Part shown: piece by piece, positions 11,421-21,996 of the stretch
Layout: the number at the start of each line of letters is the position of its first letter
How positions within the stretch are numbered: position 1 is the stretch's first letter
DNA from: Magicicada septendecula
Lineage: Eukaryota; Arthropoda; Insecta; Hemiptera; Cicadidae
Reading direction: 5' to 3'
Assembly: GCA_034769895.1 (NCBI GenBank)
Contig: JAWRYS010001454.1
Location: 371,630-435,629 of the forward strand
Length of the DNA: 64,000 bases
The notes under the pieces: model-generated
Database searches by the model: none
What the model was told of the DNA's origin: nothing
Seen by the model: only the letters and a program-made list of their open reading frames with translations
Made by a program: the position numbers and the translations under genes

Positions 11421-14400
11421 CACTAACACAAATTTCTTCATTAATTTCATTTTGTATCCATAACTTTTGTGCTTGTTTTATTGTTTTTTGTGCAGTCATA
11501 TTTTTGTTGTTTCTATTTACATTAATGTATTTAGGTGTCAATTTGTGTTTTTGGCATTGTCTATTGAAGTAGACTATATATTCATATTTGTGTTTATAAT
11601 ATATGTTTTATAAAGTCATTTTAAAATATATAGTCTATTATATTCATCGAGAAACGGACTGTAGCAGAAAGTGTTTGAATTATAATGAATAATATTCGAA
11701 TTATATCTACTAACATGAGATAGAAGAAAAAATTATTAGAAACCTATTGCAAATTGCTGCTTTGGTTAAATTCTCTAACTTACCAGTTGAAACTAAACTA
11801 CCAGTTCGAATTATAATTGGTAAACTGTTAAATATTTTAAGATAAAAATATTTTGAGACGAGGAAGGTATTAAAGTTTTTGTGCACATGATTTTCAACAT
11901 GTTTTGGTGGGTTTATGTAACAGTATCCGAAGCAATATTAACAAAAATGTACTTTTGGATGCTGCTTAAATATATCTTTACACTTAGGGGTACTACAATT
12001 CTAATCACGTAGAAATAGGCACATCAAAACGAAGAGAAATTATTCAATCAGAAAGCTTTCTCTCTTACAGTTCTTTATTTTTTAAAGTTGATGGTTCTTT
12101 AATTGCGTTTGGAGCACTTCTGTAGAAAGGAAACTCGTTTGCAAGTATAATATTTTCAATGTTAATATAGGTGAACAATTAGGCAGAAACCCTGACTGAT
12201 TTGAATTTTTAACGGAAAACTGCTAAATTGGTCTGATTGCTGTAAATTGATGTAAATTATATATATATTGATTTTGCGTCATTTGATTACGTAGTTTTCC
12301 AAGCACTTATGGATGAAATCACTAACAAGCTTTAAATAAACAAATTCTCTAAATCCTACAAGCATAATTTATATTAATAATAGTGACTCTCGCGTTCTTA
12401 AAATTGTAGGGAGTGAATGATTCCCTCAGAAATTGTCGCCACAGTGCACCAAGCCCGAGAATCAGAACCAACCTGGGGAAAAAACACTCACACCAGTTAA
12501 TTAATGCAATTATAAAATATTTATTTTTAATTACTTAATTGGTTAAAGATCACTGTTGTACTTGGAAGATCCTACGATTGAGAACCTCATTTCCAAAAAT
12601 AAGATGCCAGCCACTAACAATTTTCATTAATAAGGGTAAAAAAATTTAAAAAATATAAATATTTAACAAAATAAGTAAAAACATATACGTACAAATTTTT
12701 ATTTAAGATATACATTATCACTAATACTCTGTTTCACATTGTTAGCATTATTATTTAGGAAGTATTAACTACCACTCAGTAATACTATTTTATTGTCATT
12801 ATTACTGTATACAATTAAGACGTATATCAAAAATAAAAGCTTGAATGGCGCCTGTAATCAGTGTTATAATTTATTCAATATTACCAGTTTTGGATTAACA
12901 TCCGCACACAACAAAAGAAGTGTGCAGTCTCTACTTAATGATTACACAAACCCCAATGCCTGACGGATCTGTTCAACATATACATTTCGATAATTAATAC
13001 TTATATGTTTTAGCCACATTTATGTAAACTAAGTCGTTTTCAAAGTTACCACGTTCGTTTATTATAGTTTTACGACCTGTTAATATTAGTAGTATCTCTG
13101 TTATTTCATTCCACTAAAAAATTGAGGTAAAAAGGCTAACTAATAAGTGTTGGAATAAATTTTGTGTAGTTCAAGAAACGGAATTATACAGTTTGAAAAA
13201 AAGGTTCCGTAAACGCAGTAAATGTTTTCATAATTAATTAAATATTGTATCTGATATTATTATTAGATATTAATAATTTCTTACGTATAAAAACATTTTA
13301 CTCTAATACGGAATTTGACATATCAAACGCAATATTAAAATGTCGTGAGACGAGTGAAGGAAACCATTCTGACGGATGACGGCTACAGCCTTGGGTATAA
13401 TCAACAATGATTTATGCACCGTTAGCTGGCAAATAATACTTTACTGTAATACCACTAAAATTTTATACTTTAGACATTTATAATTTTATAAGATTCAAGT
13501 AAATATTTTAAACTAATTACATTACAATTTGCTAATTTTTATTTATACATTACTCTGAGTGTTCGTGGGTTTTAATCTTTAGAAATACTTAAGGATTGAC
13601 ACTGGATAATGCAGCCTATCTCTCAATCACTTCAACCCCATATATCAATTGTTACGAACATCAAACTAGTCGTGATCTTGAAATAATGGAATACATTGCT
13701 AAAGGTCAGAGACATTTTTACTCATTAATGACACGTCTATGTAAAAAACAAGAAACTGGTAAAAATAAACCTTTGTAAATAACGCTTTGGTTTTGTTGTA
13801 TCTGGTGTCCTAATATAATGTACACACGTAAGGAACAACAGTTAATAAGTATTTAAATAATAATGTAGGAACAAAATTCAACAGTTATAACAATCTAACA
13901 CACCATACTTGCGTTAATGCCGCTGTAAAACAATGCGCAGACTACACTAAGTGAACTGTGACGCCTAGTAACTTATCAAAACGTTGTGATAAGTCAAGGA
14001 AAAGTGATTTCTAGCTTAGATTACGGAGAACGACTGTTTATGTCAGGAGACTCAGCAATTAACGTGAGTACGGTGGTAGTAAGAAGACATCATGCATTTG
14101 TTTCGGTACGTCTTGGTCACTTTTACACTGTTCTAATAAGATCACTTGGGAAGGAAACGTAAAAAAACGTACTCTAGAAGCTGTCAAATGTATCACACAA
14201 GTATATCTAAAGTTCGATTTATACATTATGAATAGGACTGCAGACAGACTGATAAAACAACTGCACGGCTAAAGGTATAAATCAAAACAACCATACAAGC
14301 AACTTGAGGCAACGGAATGAATTTTATTTATACAGTAGAACAAACAGTTTATATTTTTAAAAAGAGCTGAAGACTCGATTACTAAACACGAATAACGTTA

Positions 14401-16379
14401 GTTATGGTTACTTTAGTTGTAATAATTAGTGTTTAGGTTTAATTAAGTTTTTAATTAGTTTTATGTTTAGGTTTAAATTTTATAAAATTTATTAAAAACG
14501 AAACTAACACTTATTTTTATACTCTAATTTCTATAGGCATAGGGAACTTACAACACCAAAATACACGAATGCTTTTGGCTGTCTATGTCACAAATACTTT
14601 TCACGTTAGAAACCAACAATTCGCAGCATAATGCATAATGCAACATTAAATTTAAGAAAGTAAAGGTCTAAAATGCATAAACAGAGAACAAAGAAATTAC
14701 ATCTATAGCATATTATTCAACCTAAACAACTTAAGTCACTATAGAACCAAACTTCCTTTCCATGTGTTCCTTTCACTTACCTACCTCCCTTAAAACCCCT
14801 CTATCGCGTACCAAGTTCCGTACATTACCCCTATTTATACCTCTCTTATTTGCTCTTTTATTTATCGCTTGTTAATCTCATCGTTTCAATTAATGTTCTT
14901 CTGCAGACTTTTGTAATTCATCTTGTTCGCACTTCCAATCCTTTATCGTTTAGTAGTTCCATCTTAATAGCGCCTAATTATTCAATTTTGTAGATGCCTT
15001 ATAGTGTTAGATATTTCTCTGAAATAAATGAATGGTAGATAATTTGTTTATAATTAACCTGTATGTAATTAATATAAATATTATTAATTACTGATCAGTA
15101 AACAACAGGTATTTAAATTCATAATATTATTCTAAGGCACGATTGTCAATTTAAATTTGACAACGCATACACATATTTAAATATAATTACTTGTCTTGTT
15201 GAAATCGTTTTTCAAACCGTAATTCTGAAAGTTTAGTACATGTCATTTTAATGCAAGATTGTAAATTGCTAAGGGTTTACCGTGTTTGCAGAAATACAAA
15301 AACAGTGGCTTGTGCTTTTAACACAGTGTAGACATTCTGTCAGCGTATGCTGAGAACCAAGCAGACTTACTCTCACCAATGTTGTGAATGTATCGAACAC
15401 ATTTTACACTAAGCGATTTCCTTACTAGTGATTCCTGTCGCACTTTTTATATCTCCGTGTAGTTACCTCAACCTACTTAGGCCCACATGCTTTTAACTAA
15501 CCACCTGTTCCACTAAATTTCGCTTCTCTCTCCCATATGTAAGTTAATTATATTTTCTAAGAATAAATACAACTGATAACTTCCAACCTATACTCACAGA
15601 GCAGACTGAATTTTTCTTATTGTTCTAAGAAGGAAGATTAAAAAAAAATGAAATACACCTTTTTTGAGCATAATTTTTTAAATAAACTATATTTCGTTTT
15701 GATTACCTTAACAAAATATCTATTGATACAGATATTTCTGACGACTCGTCAAAAAGCAAATCACGAAATAAGACTTGAGAATCTCATGACGACATACAAT
15801 GCAATAGAAATATAAAAACTTTTTGCACTGACCTATTATGCTTACATTTATATACCTTTTATAATTAATAACATTAAGTTATATTTGGAAAATTTTTATA
15901 TTTTTATTGTGTAATATTTATACGCTATAACAAACATAGACGACGTAAAACGGACAATCAAAGTTTTTCCCTTTCAGCCTTTTTCACCAATCGAAAGACC
16001 TTCTCTACATTCTACTGCAACATTGTGTCGATTGCAACATTCAACATTCTTCTACGATTGCCGCTACTGTCCGAAACTGAACATACTGTATATTTGCCAA
16101 GTAATAACTGTCCGGTTTTATAAACGAATACTACACAATTTCAACGCTTAAAAGGTAAAAAGTATATTAAAATGTACTTTTCTTTTTAAACACTTTTGTT
16201 TTAGTTTAGCAGTAGTGGAATAAAAATTAAATTATAATGTTTCATTTTGACGCTAACGTTAAGTCCTCATTAAATACTGATATTTTTAGATACGATGAAT
16301 TCAGTGTATTTCATATTCTCCCGAGTGCCGCTGATGATAAAGTTATCCTGCCTGTTAGGATAGAATCTTTATGGGGAAC
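11421..16379. other. AT-rich non-coding DNA, no gene recognised
   Basis: Nearly 5 kb without a supportable gene. A 60-codon frame at 13596-13778 has no known motif. I see no tRNA-like cloverleaf, satellite or terminal repeat. TA-rich tracts are common (for example 12,240-12,270 and 15,040-15,190). Confidence 0.5.
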
Positions 16380-16639
16380 TTTACATGTAAGGTTAAGTAC
16401 CCGGTCGTAAACACTCTAAAGCGACTTTCTTTGGCAAGCGGCTAGGTATCGCCAGGTATAATAGGTAATCAGAGGCAAAACATAGCCTAAGTGTTGACTA
16501 TGGACTTACGTAACCGAGTGATCATCATCGAACTCGAAAGCACGGGGCAAAGTCAACTGGGTTGTGGCAAAGAGTGTTACCGGATCTTTTGTATGTGCAT
16601 TCGCTAGGTGAATCGGGAATCTAGGTGAAGCCCGGGGTA

Positions 16640-17480
16640 CTTCACGCTATTGGCCCAGGCCAACTCGACTTGTCTTACGCTCAGTTGCCGAGAACGCTTG
16701 AGGTGACTTCAGAATATTACCGCTACGCTTTTAGTAGCAGTAACGGCAACTCTCTGTTGAGTTTGTTCTATGATCAGCAGCAACAGCGGCAGTGTCATAT
16801 CCGAATACAGACAGCCTTACTTCATCCACCCGGGGGGGGGGGTGTTGTTGATGGACACCGAGAACAGAAGAGCCCCAAGGACGCTGCCCTGAGGGACACC
16901 ACTCGTAATACGCCACTCCAAAGAAAGAGCGTGGTCTGTTCTCACAGGGAAACGACGGTCGCGCAGAAAGCTGGCGATAAATCAAACATAACAATCTGGC
17001 AGAACTTCCGTTAGTTTGTACAGGACACCCTCGTTCTACACGCAGTCGATGGCTTTTTCTATGTTAGAAAGTACGCGGTCGTCTGTATGCCCACTAAACA
17101 AATAATGCTCTCCACGATGTCATCAGTGATGAGTCGAAGAGTCCATCTCGCGAAAGCGGAACAGTTCGGAGATCAGCACGTAATCGAGGATCTCACGCTG
17201 GATAAGTCGCTCAAAATCCTTCTACGTCGCAGACAAGAGGTTCATAGGTCTGAGATTCTTTGCACGAGAAGAATTCTTCCCCGTGTTGGGAAATAATCGT
17301 AATGATAACGGTGGAAGTTTTACATTTCGCAGGAAACATGAGGCAAGAATTAAACAGTTCAGAAAGGATTGAGCGTACGGAAGATATTGAAGTGTGGTGT
17401 TCTTAATACTGTCTAGGCATAACGACTTTATGGGCTTGAGGTAAACGGTTTTCTCAGTGACATCTTCCTGCGAGATGGTT
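16640..17480 (-). pseudogene. Jockey-type reverse transcriptase remnant (ORF2, C-terminal part)
   Basis: Reverse-strand frames give, in order, NLRPMNLLSA followed by KDFERLIQREI near 17,170-17,260, then FIASFLRDRRFPV near 16,940-16,975, then WRITSGVPQGSVLGALLF near 16,865-16,915 (GVPQGS codons at 16883-16900). These are the conserved RT blocks of LINE polymerases in the right order. Stop codons fall inside the blocks. The aspartate-containing catalytic tetrad region near 16,800 is interrupted by a small insertion, so it could not function even apart from the stops. A run of ten G's near 16,830-16,840 lies just beside it. Confidence 0.72.
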
Positions 17481-18099
17481 CCGGCTCGAGGTTAATACTC
17501 TCCGAAAGAAAGGGCTCTCTCTTTAACTGAAATGCGGTTAGTAAATTCACGGTTCTTCTATGGGTTAGGGATCAACTGTCGCTCAAAGCAATCAGCCAAG
17601 AACTCGGTCTCTTCATGAGGGCGGCTGAGGGGTTGACCACTGGGTCCTTCCAGTACGGAGAGTAGCGCGCTTGTGCACTTTTCCGTTAGAGCACTGGGAA
17701 TCGGCCAGACATTACGGTCCTCGGTAAGGCCATTAATTTGTGCTACAGCCAGTTCCTAGCAGCGTCTACGGAACGGCAGCATTCCATGACGCAACATGCC
17801 GGTTGCTCTGTTGGACTCAGCCTTGTTCCCCGGGTGACTGGTCCTCAACCAGTGTCTCTGGAGGCGATTCGTCTTTCAAGCGAGCTGAGTCACGTCGTAG
17901 GGGTTTTGATAGTATTCGAGCATGTATCCAGTTTCCATTTAGGAGGTGCATTCGACGGTATTTACCTAGGCATCAAGTTCTTCAACAGTTCGTAGACAGT
18001 CTCGAGCGGTTTTTGCTTGGGCAGGCGGCGACAAAAGAAAGCGTTTACACTCAACTATCCGCTGTTCGTCGCAAATGGTGGGATGCTGGACAGCCAGAT

Positions 18100-18770
18100 G
18101 CACACTAATGGGGCAGTGGTCTGAGGATAGTTTCTAAATGACGGCGACGTGGACTGGGCAGTAAACGCCCTTGACCTCAGCTATGTCCACTACATCGAGG
18201 CAAGCGTTTGCCCTTGTTGGATAGTATGTAGGCTCAGTCGGGCTCAGTCGTAACCCGAGTTGCATCAGCATACCTCCGTAAGCAGTCCCCGTTTTGTTGT
18301 TTGCTAATCGGCTCCCGCAATCGGGACGTCAGCGCAACTACCATCTTGTGTGTACCGAAGACGGCCTCCAAATTGCTAGACAGGAGCTCTGGATGAGGAG
18401 GCTTGTATGCGGACACCACAAGTAGACCGCAGACAGCACCATGGAGCTCTACCGCGGTGGACTAAAGGTTCCGCCGCTGAGGCAGAACAACGCGGTAATG
18501 GCTAACAGACACCCTCATCACGGTCCCCGTGCCACCTCCTGCTCAAATTATCCTATCATCCCTGTAACACACGTATTTTGGCAGACAGAACCGACGAAGT
18601 GGGGCCAGGTAGGATTCACTAAAAAAGTACGTCGGGCTTGTGACGGACAGCAAGTTCTAAAAGCTCTGAATGCCGAGAGGCAAGATAGTTGACGTTGGAT
18701 GCCACGGTTTTGAGCTCTCGCTTGAGGGATTGTCGCGTTTCTTCTTGGTTTATAACAGACCAAAACACGA
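18100..18770 (-). pseudogene. Jockey-type endonuclease remnant (ORF2, N-terminal part)
   Basis: The reverse-strand frame at 18419-18234 begins VSAYKPPHPELLSSNLEAVF and continues with NGDCLRRYADATRV. These are hallmarks of the exonuclease-endonuclease-phosphatase (APE-like) domain of Jockey and related LINEs: 'vvSaYkPP......Dl', then 'N..G..Lr.y'. Upstream on the same strand, near 18,440-18,520, are a GTVMRVSVSHYRVVLP-like strand and a TAVELHG segment, also typical. In an active LINE this domain nicks the target DNA. Here it is split between frames by small indels and stops. Confidence 0.7.
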
Positions 18771-18839
18771 CAGGCTTCTACCAGAAAGAGAGATTTAGCG
18801 TAGGGAGAGGCAGTGGCCAGGCGCTTACGAATAGACCTG

Positions 18840-20295
18840 AAGATGGTAGCTACCTTTTTCTAATCGTAACTTGCAAGCAAATCAGTAACGGGAGTGAAAT
18901 CGTCGCCGGATTCTGGGGGACAGCGCTTAGGTGCAGTTGCGTAGCTGCGCTAGAACAAGGCTGTGGAAGGGGTGGTTGCTTGGGCTTTTGGAGGGCAGGC
19001 TTGGGTCCGGTGACAGGTTTCGGCTGGCTCGTGGCTTTTGCCGAATTTTTCTTATTAGATTTTCCTGTTCTAGGCAATCTAGGCTTGGGCGGTGGCGGCA
19101 GGGAGGATCAAGGACTTTGTGATGCGGAAGTGAGACCTAATACGCGGGCGTGTTCTATTCTGTTCTGGCTTCAACCGGTTAGGCCTATAGGTTTTGGAAT
19201 CGGAGCAGACTCGGGCTTTTGTTTCCGTACCACCGGAGCAGCGGGCTTGGCCGATGATGAAGCCGGAGACGGCACTCTAGGCTTCCGTTAAATCGTCTTT
19301 ACTAGTTTGTCCACTTGGTCCTTGTGTGTGATTGTAGGCGTCAGGGAAGGTCTGCGTCAAGTGATTGCAGCCACATATAACGCAGGCCGGCGCGTTCCGA
19401 CAAGCGAAACTCATGTCGTCAAATCGCTGACACCGGTGACTTTGGGAAACGTGGCCTGGCTGGCGGCAGGGCTTTTTGCTAATGCAGAGTCCGAACAGCA
19501 ATTTACATTCTAAGAGGGTAAGAGGGCTAAGGCGGACTCACCTTTCTCCACAATCAGCCTGTTTAATGGCAGTGGCTTCCTAGCGCCAAAGTGTGTTTAA
19601 AGCCGGGTCGCCGGCACAACCTTATAGCTCTCGGCAAGCAGTCGTCAAGGACGGCCTTCACGTCAGACTGAATGTCAAGGCTTGCGTAAAACCAAGACCA
19701 CTTCTCGTCGGGCCCTACTATTACCCAATCGGCGGCACCTAAATTCACCATTGTAAGGAAGTCACGTTCCTATGGAGGAATCAGGCTGACTGGCAGGCTA
19801 GCGGCCGTGCAGCCGGCAGGTCCGGACGTTGGGCCGATATCCGGCCCTAACAAGGACAAATCGTAATTTTGCATGTGTTGACCAGATTTTCCTGGAAGGT
19901 AGCCGGCTCTGTAGCCGACCAGATTGCCGCAGAGTGCTCTGGTGCGCTATCAGTTGGACTACTGTAGACTAGCTCTGCTGTGTCCCCAGCGGGGTTTTCC
20001 AGGGGACGAACTGCAACACCGCCACAGCTACAATGAGTTTGATAGCCGTAGACTCGGACAGCTTGGATGCCGCTCGGTAGCGATACCTAGACAACTTACC
20101 TGCACTTTGCGGCAGTTTCCAGTCGGAAGGCGAGGCAGGTCAGTGTCCATAGGTGTAGTTTGGACGTCTTCAGCTCCTTTTTCTTCCTTGCACTTTTGGG
20201 TGATTATTGCCTCTTCGTTACAGGTCAAGGTCAAGGCTGGTCCTCTCCTACGTAAATTCAAGCACACTGCTTACTCTTCAGTACCCATATGCTGA
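18840..20295 (-). pseudogene. Gag-like ORF1 remnant of the Jockey-type element
   Basis: The reverse-strand frame 19501-19277 contains HRCQRFDDMSFACRNAPACV followed by ICGCNHLTQTFP. These are two tandem zinc knuckles in which one expected Cys, one expected Gly-His and the final Cys have been replaced. Further on, 19077-18850 is a Lys/Pro/Gln-rich linker. The segment nearer the 5' end (20267-20028 and 19751-19563) has no motif I can name but lies where the ORF1 N-terminus should be. Jockey ORF1 proteins bind the element RNA. Frames are broken repeatedly. Confidence 0.55.
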
Positions 20296-20330
20296 ATTAT
20301 CATGGAGAATGAATTTTTTCTATTAGAGAG

Positions 20331-21487
20331 CTGCCGATACCTGAGCTGGCTCGATGTGAGTTCTCCCGTTTGTGAGTAAGGATGCGGATTTGGGAACAAC
20401 GTTTACCATCTTCTTGTGTCTGTTCCACTTCTGTGTATTAAATAACACGTTACCATACTTATCATTTACAGTTGCACTGTTGTTCCAAATTATTAAAACG
20501 CTCTGAAATATGTCTACATCATATCACTGTTAACTGGGCGACAACGTGTGCAAATTTGTCTGTAAGAAATTTACTTGCTCATGATTGCTAATTACTGTTT
20601 CTTAGAAACGAGGCCTATTTTAACTATCCTGTAATTGTAGTAGTGTTGATATTTTCTCTACAAATTGCATACGCAGGGGAATCATCGTTTACAAAATTAG
20701 GCTACTGCGCAAGCCAATCATGCTACATTTAATATTAATAAGCAATTTTCTACATAGACTGCGTCTGCGTTCAAACATTTCCTTCGTATTTTGTAAAACA
20801 TGCATATTTAATATCTAATTTCATAAATTTCTTCATTTAGTATGTCCCAAGTGTTACACGCACACTCCAAGGAAGTTTTTAACATGTAACTGTTCGTTCT
20901 AAGCTACATTAAACCTATATATTATTTTACAAATTAGTTTAAACTGTATAAAAAACAAAGCTGCATTTCAGACTACTAGATTTCAATGTTTCAATCTAAA
21001 ACCTTCTAAATTTAACCAAGTAGTGCCTACATTTCTATATTCAGGAATAATTAAATCCTGGATTATAAACTTTTGTTACTTAAGTAATGTTCTTCAATAA
21101 AAATTAGTCGTCGGTAGGTTCATTTTTTCAACCTTTTCCAAACGCAGTCCCATGTATACACAAGTTAACATTCAAACACGTAAAAAGTTATTACTAAATC
21201 GTAAAGTAAATTAAACAAGAAGATACATCTTTCGTTACACGTTGTAATGGCACGGCACTAGCTGTAATATGTTTTCAAAATTTTATTAAAATAGAATATT
21301 TCTTAAATACACTCCATTTATTATATAGGCTATTTTAAGTTTTTTAACCTCCACTTTCTGGCGACTAATTAGGTCACTGAGACCATTTCCTAAGATAATT
21401 GAAACTATAATCAAACACTTCAAAACAATCACTTTTCTCCATTCCAAAGTCCTAAAAACGTGAACGTATGGGATGGTTCCTAAAAAT
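20331..21487. other. AT-rich flank between LINE remnant and tandem array
   Basis: No gene or known repeat recognised. The last bases before the array are '...cctaaaaat' (to 21487). A 4-5 bp piece of this (AAAT or AAAAT) would be the target-site duplication of the founding LTR insertion if it recurs at the right end of the array, outside this window. Confidence 0.5.
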
Positions 21488-21984
21488 TGTGACGATTTAA
21501 ATAAAAGAAATAATCTAGAAAAAAAAAAATTTTTTAAAAATTAAGGTTGCGAGGTCGTAAGCTATTTAAATCTCACTGTTTTAATATAAGATACCTGTAT
21601 GTACTCAGTATGAGAGGAAGCAGTAATTAATTAGTTATAAGATACTCAAATAAAAAGATAAATTTGTAAAGCGTTATTAATATCGTATTTAACCCTTTGA
21701 TTGTAAGCAGGCGCTTTCCTGTTGATTCCAGACTCGACATGCTTTCAGAGTCTTGTGTGAGTAAATATAAGATAAAAAAACTAATGTTAATAATAATAAA
21801 ATCTGAAGACATAAAAAGTCGCTAAAACAACTAATTTAAATTATGTATATATTTGTTTAGGGATAGTTTAAATAAATAAAAATGTTAAGTTAAATATAGT
21901 TAGGAACTATATTCTCGCGCGGAAGTTGTCCCACTAACTTTTGTCCAGTACCTGGCGAAGGGAGCGTAAATTCTCTCTCTTGCA
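21488..21984 (+). repeat. LTR of unit 1 (497 bp)
   Basis: It begins TGTGACG and ends ...CTCTCTCTTGCA, obeying the TG...CA rule. The first ~400 bp are very AT-rich with TATA-like and AATAAA motifs (for example in 'tttaaataaataaaaatg' near 21,867-21,884). A GC-richer end block from about 21,911 ('ctcgcgcggaag') looks like U5. The 3' limit rests on the PBS match one base further on. The 5' limit is set by the junction with non-array DNA. The LTR should supply promoter and polyadenylation signals. Confidence 0.65.
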
Positions 21985-21985
21985 A

Positions 21986-21996
21986 TGGTGACTCCG
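21986..21996 (+). promoter_or_regulatory. Primer binding site, tRNA-Trp type
   Basis: TGGTGACTCCG lies one base after the LTR end and starts with the TGG that pairs with a tRNA CCA end. Insect tRNA-Trp ends so as to pair with TGGTGACCCCG, so 10 of 11 bases match; beyond that the match fades. Gypsy-type CsRn1/Kabuki elements are known to use tRNA-Trp. Equivalent sites lie at 27283, 32580, 37877, 43174, 48473, 53772 and 59071. Confidence 0.5.

Larger units (their letters stand above)
16380..20330 (-). mobile_element. Degenerate Jockey-type non-LTR retrotransposon (antisense)
   Basis: On the reverse strand, reading from high to low coordinates, the order is a gag-like ORF1 with zinc knuckles, a proline/lysine-rich linker, an apurinic-type endonuclease, then reverse transcriptase. 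This is the layout of Jockey-clade LINEs. The whole segment is visibly richer in G+C than the AT-rich flanks, which marks both ends approximately. Many stops and frameshifts interrupt every domain, so it is an old, dead copy. No clear poly(A) or target duplication was identified, so both ends are estimates. Confidence 0.7.

Noticed and set aside
18689..19291. 200-codon forward frame, Gly- and Phe-rich
   Set aside because: It lies antisense to the proline-rich linker and zinc-knuckle part of the reverse-strand LINE ORF1; its composition is the mirror of that coding region.
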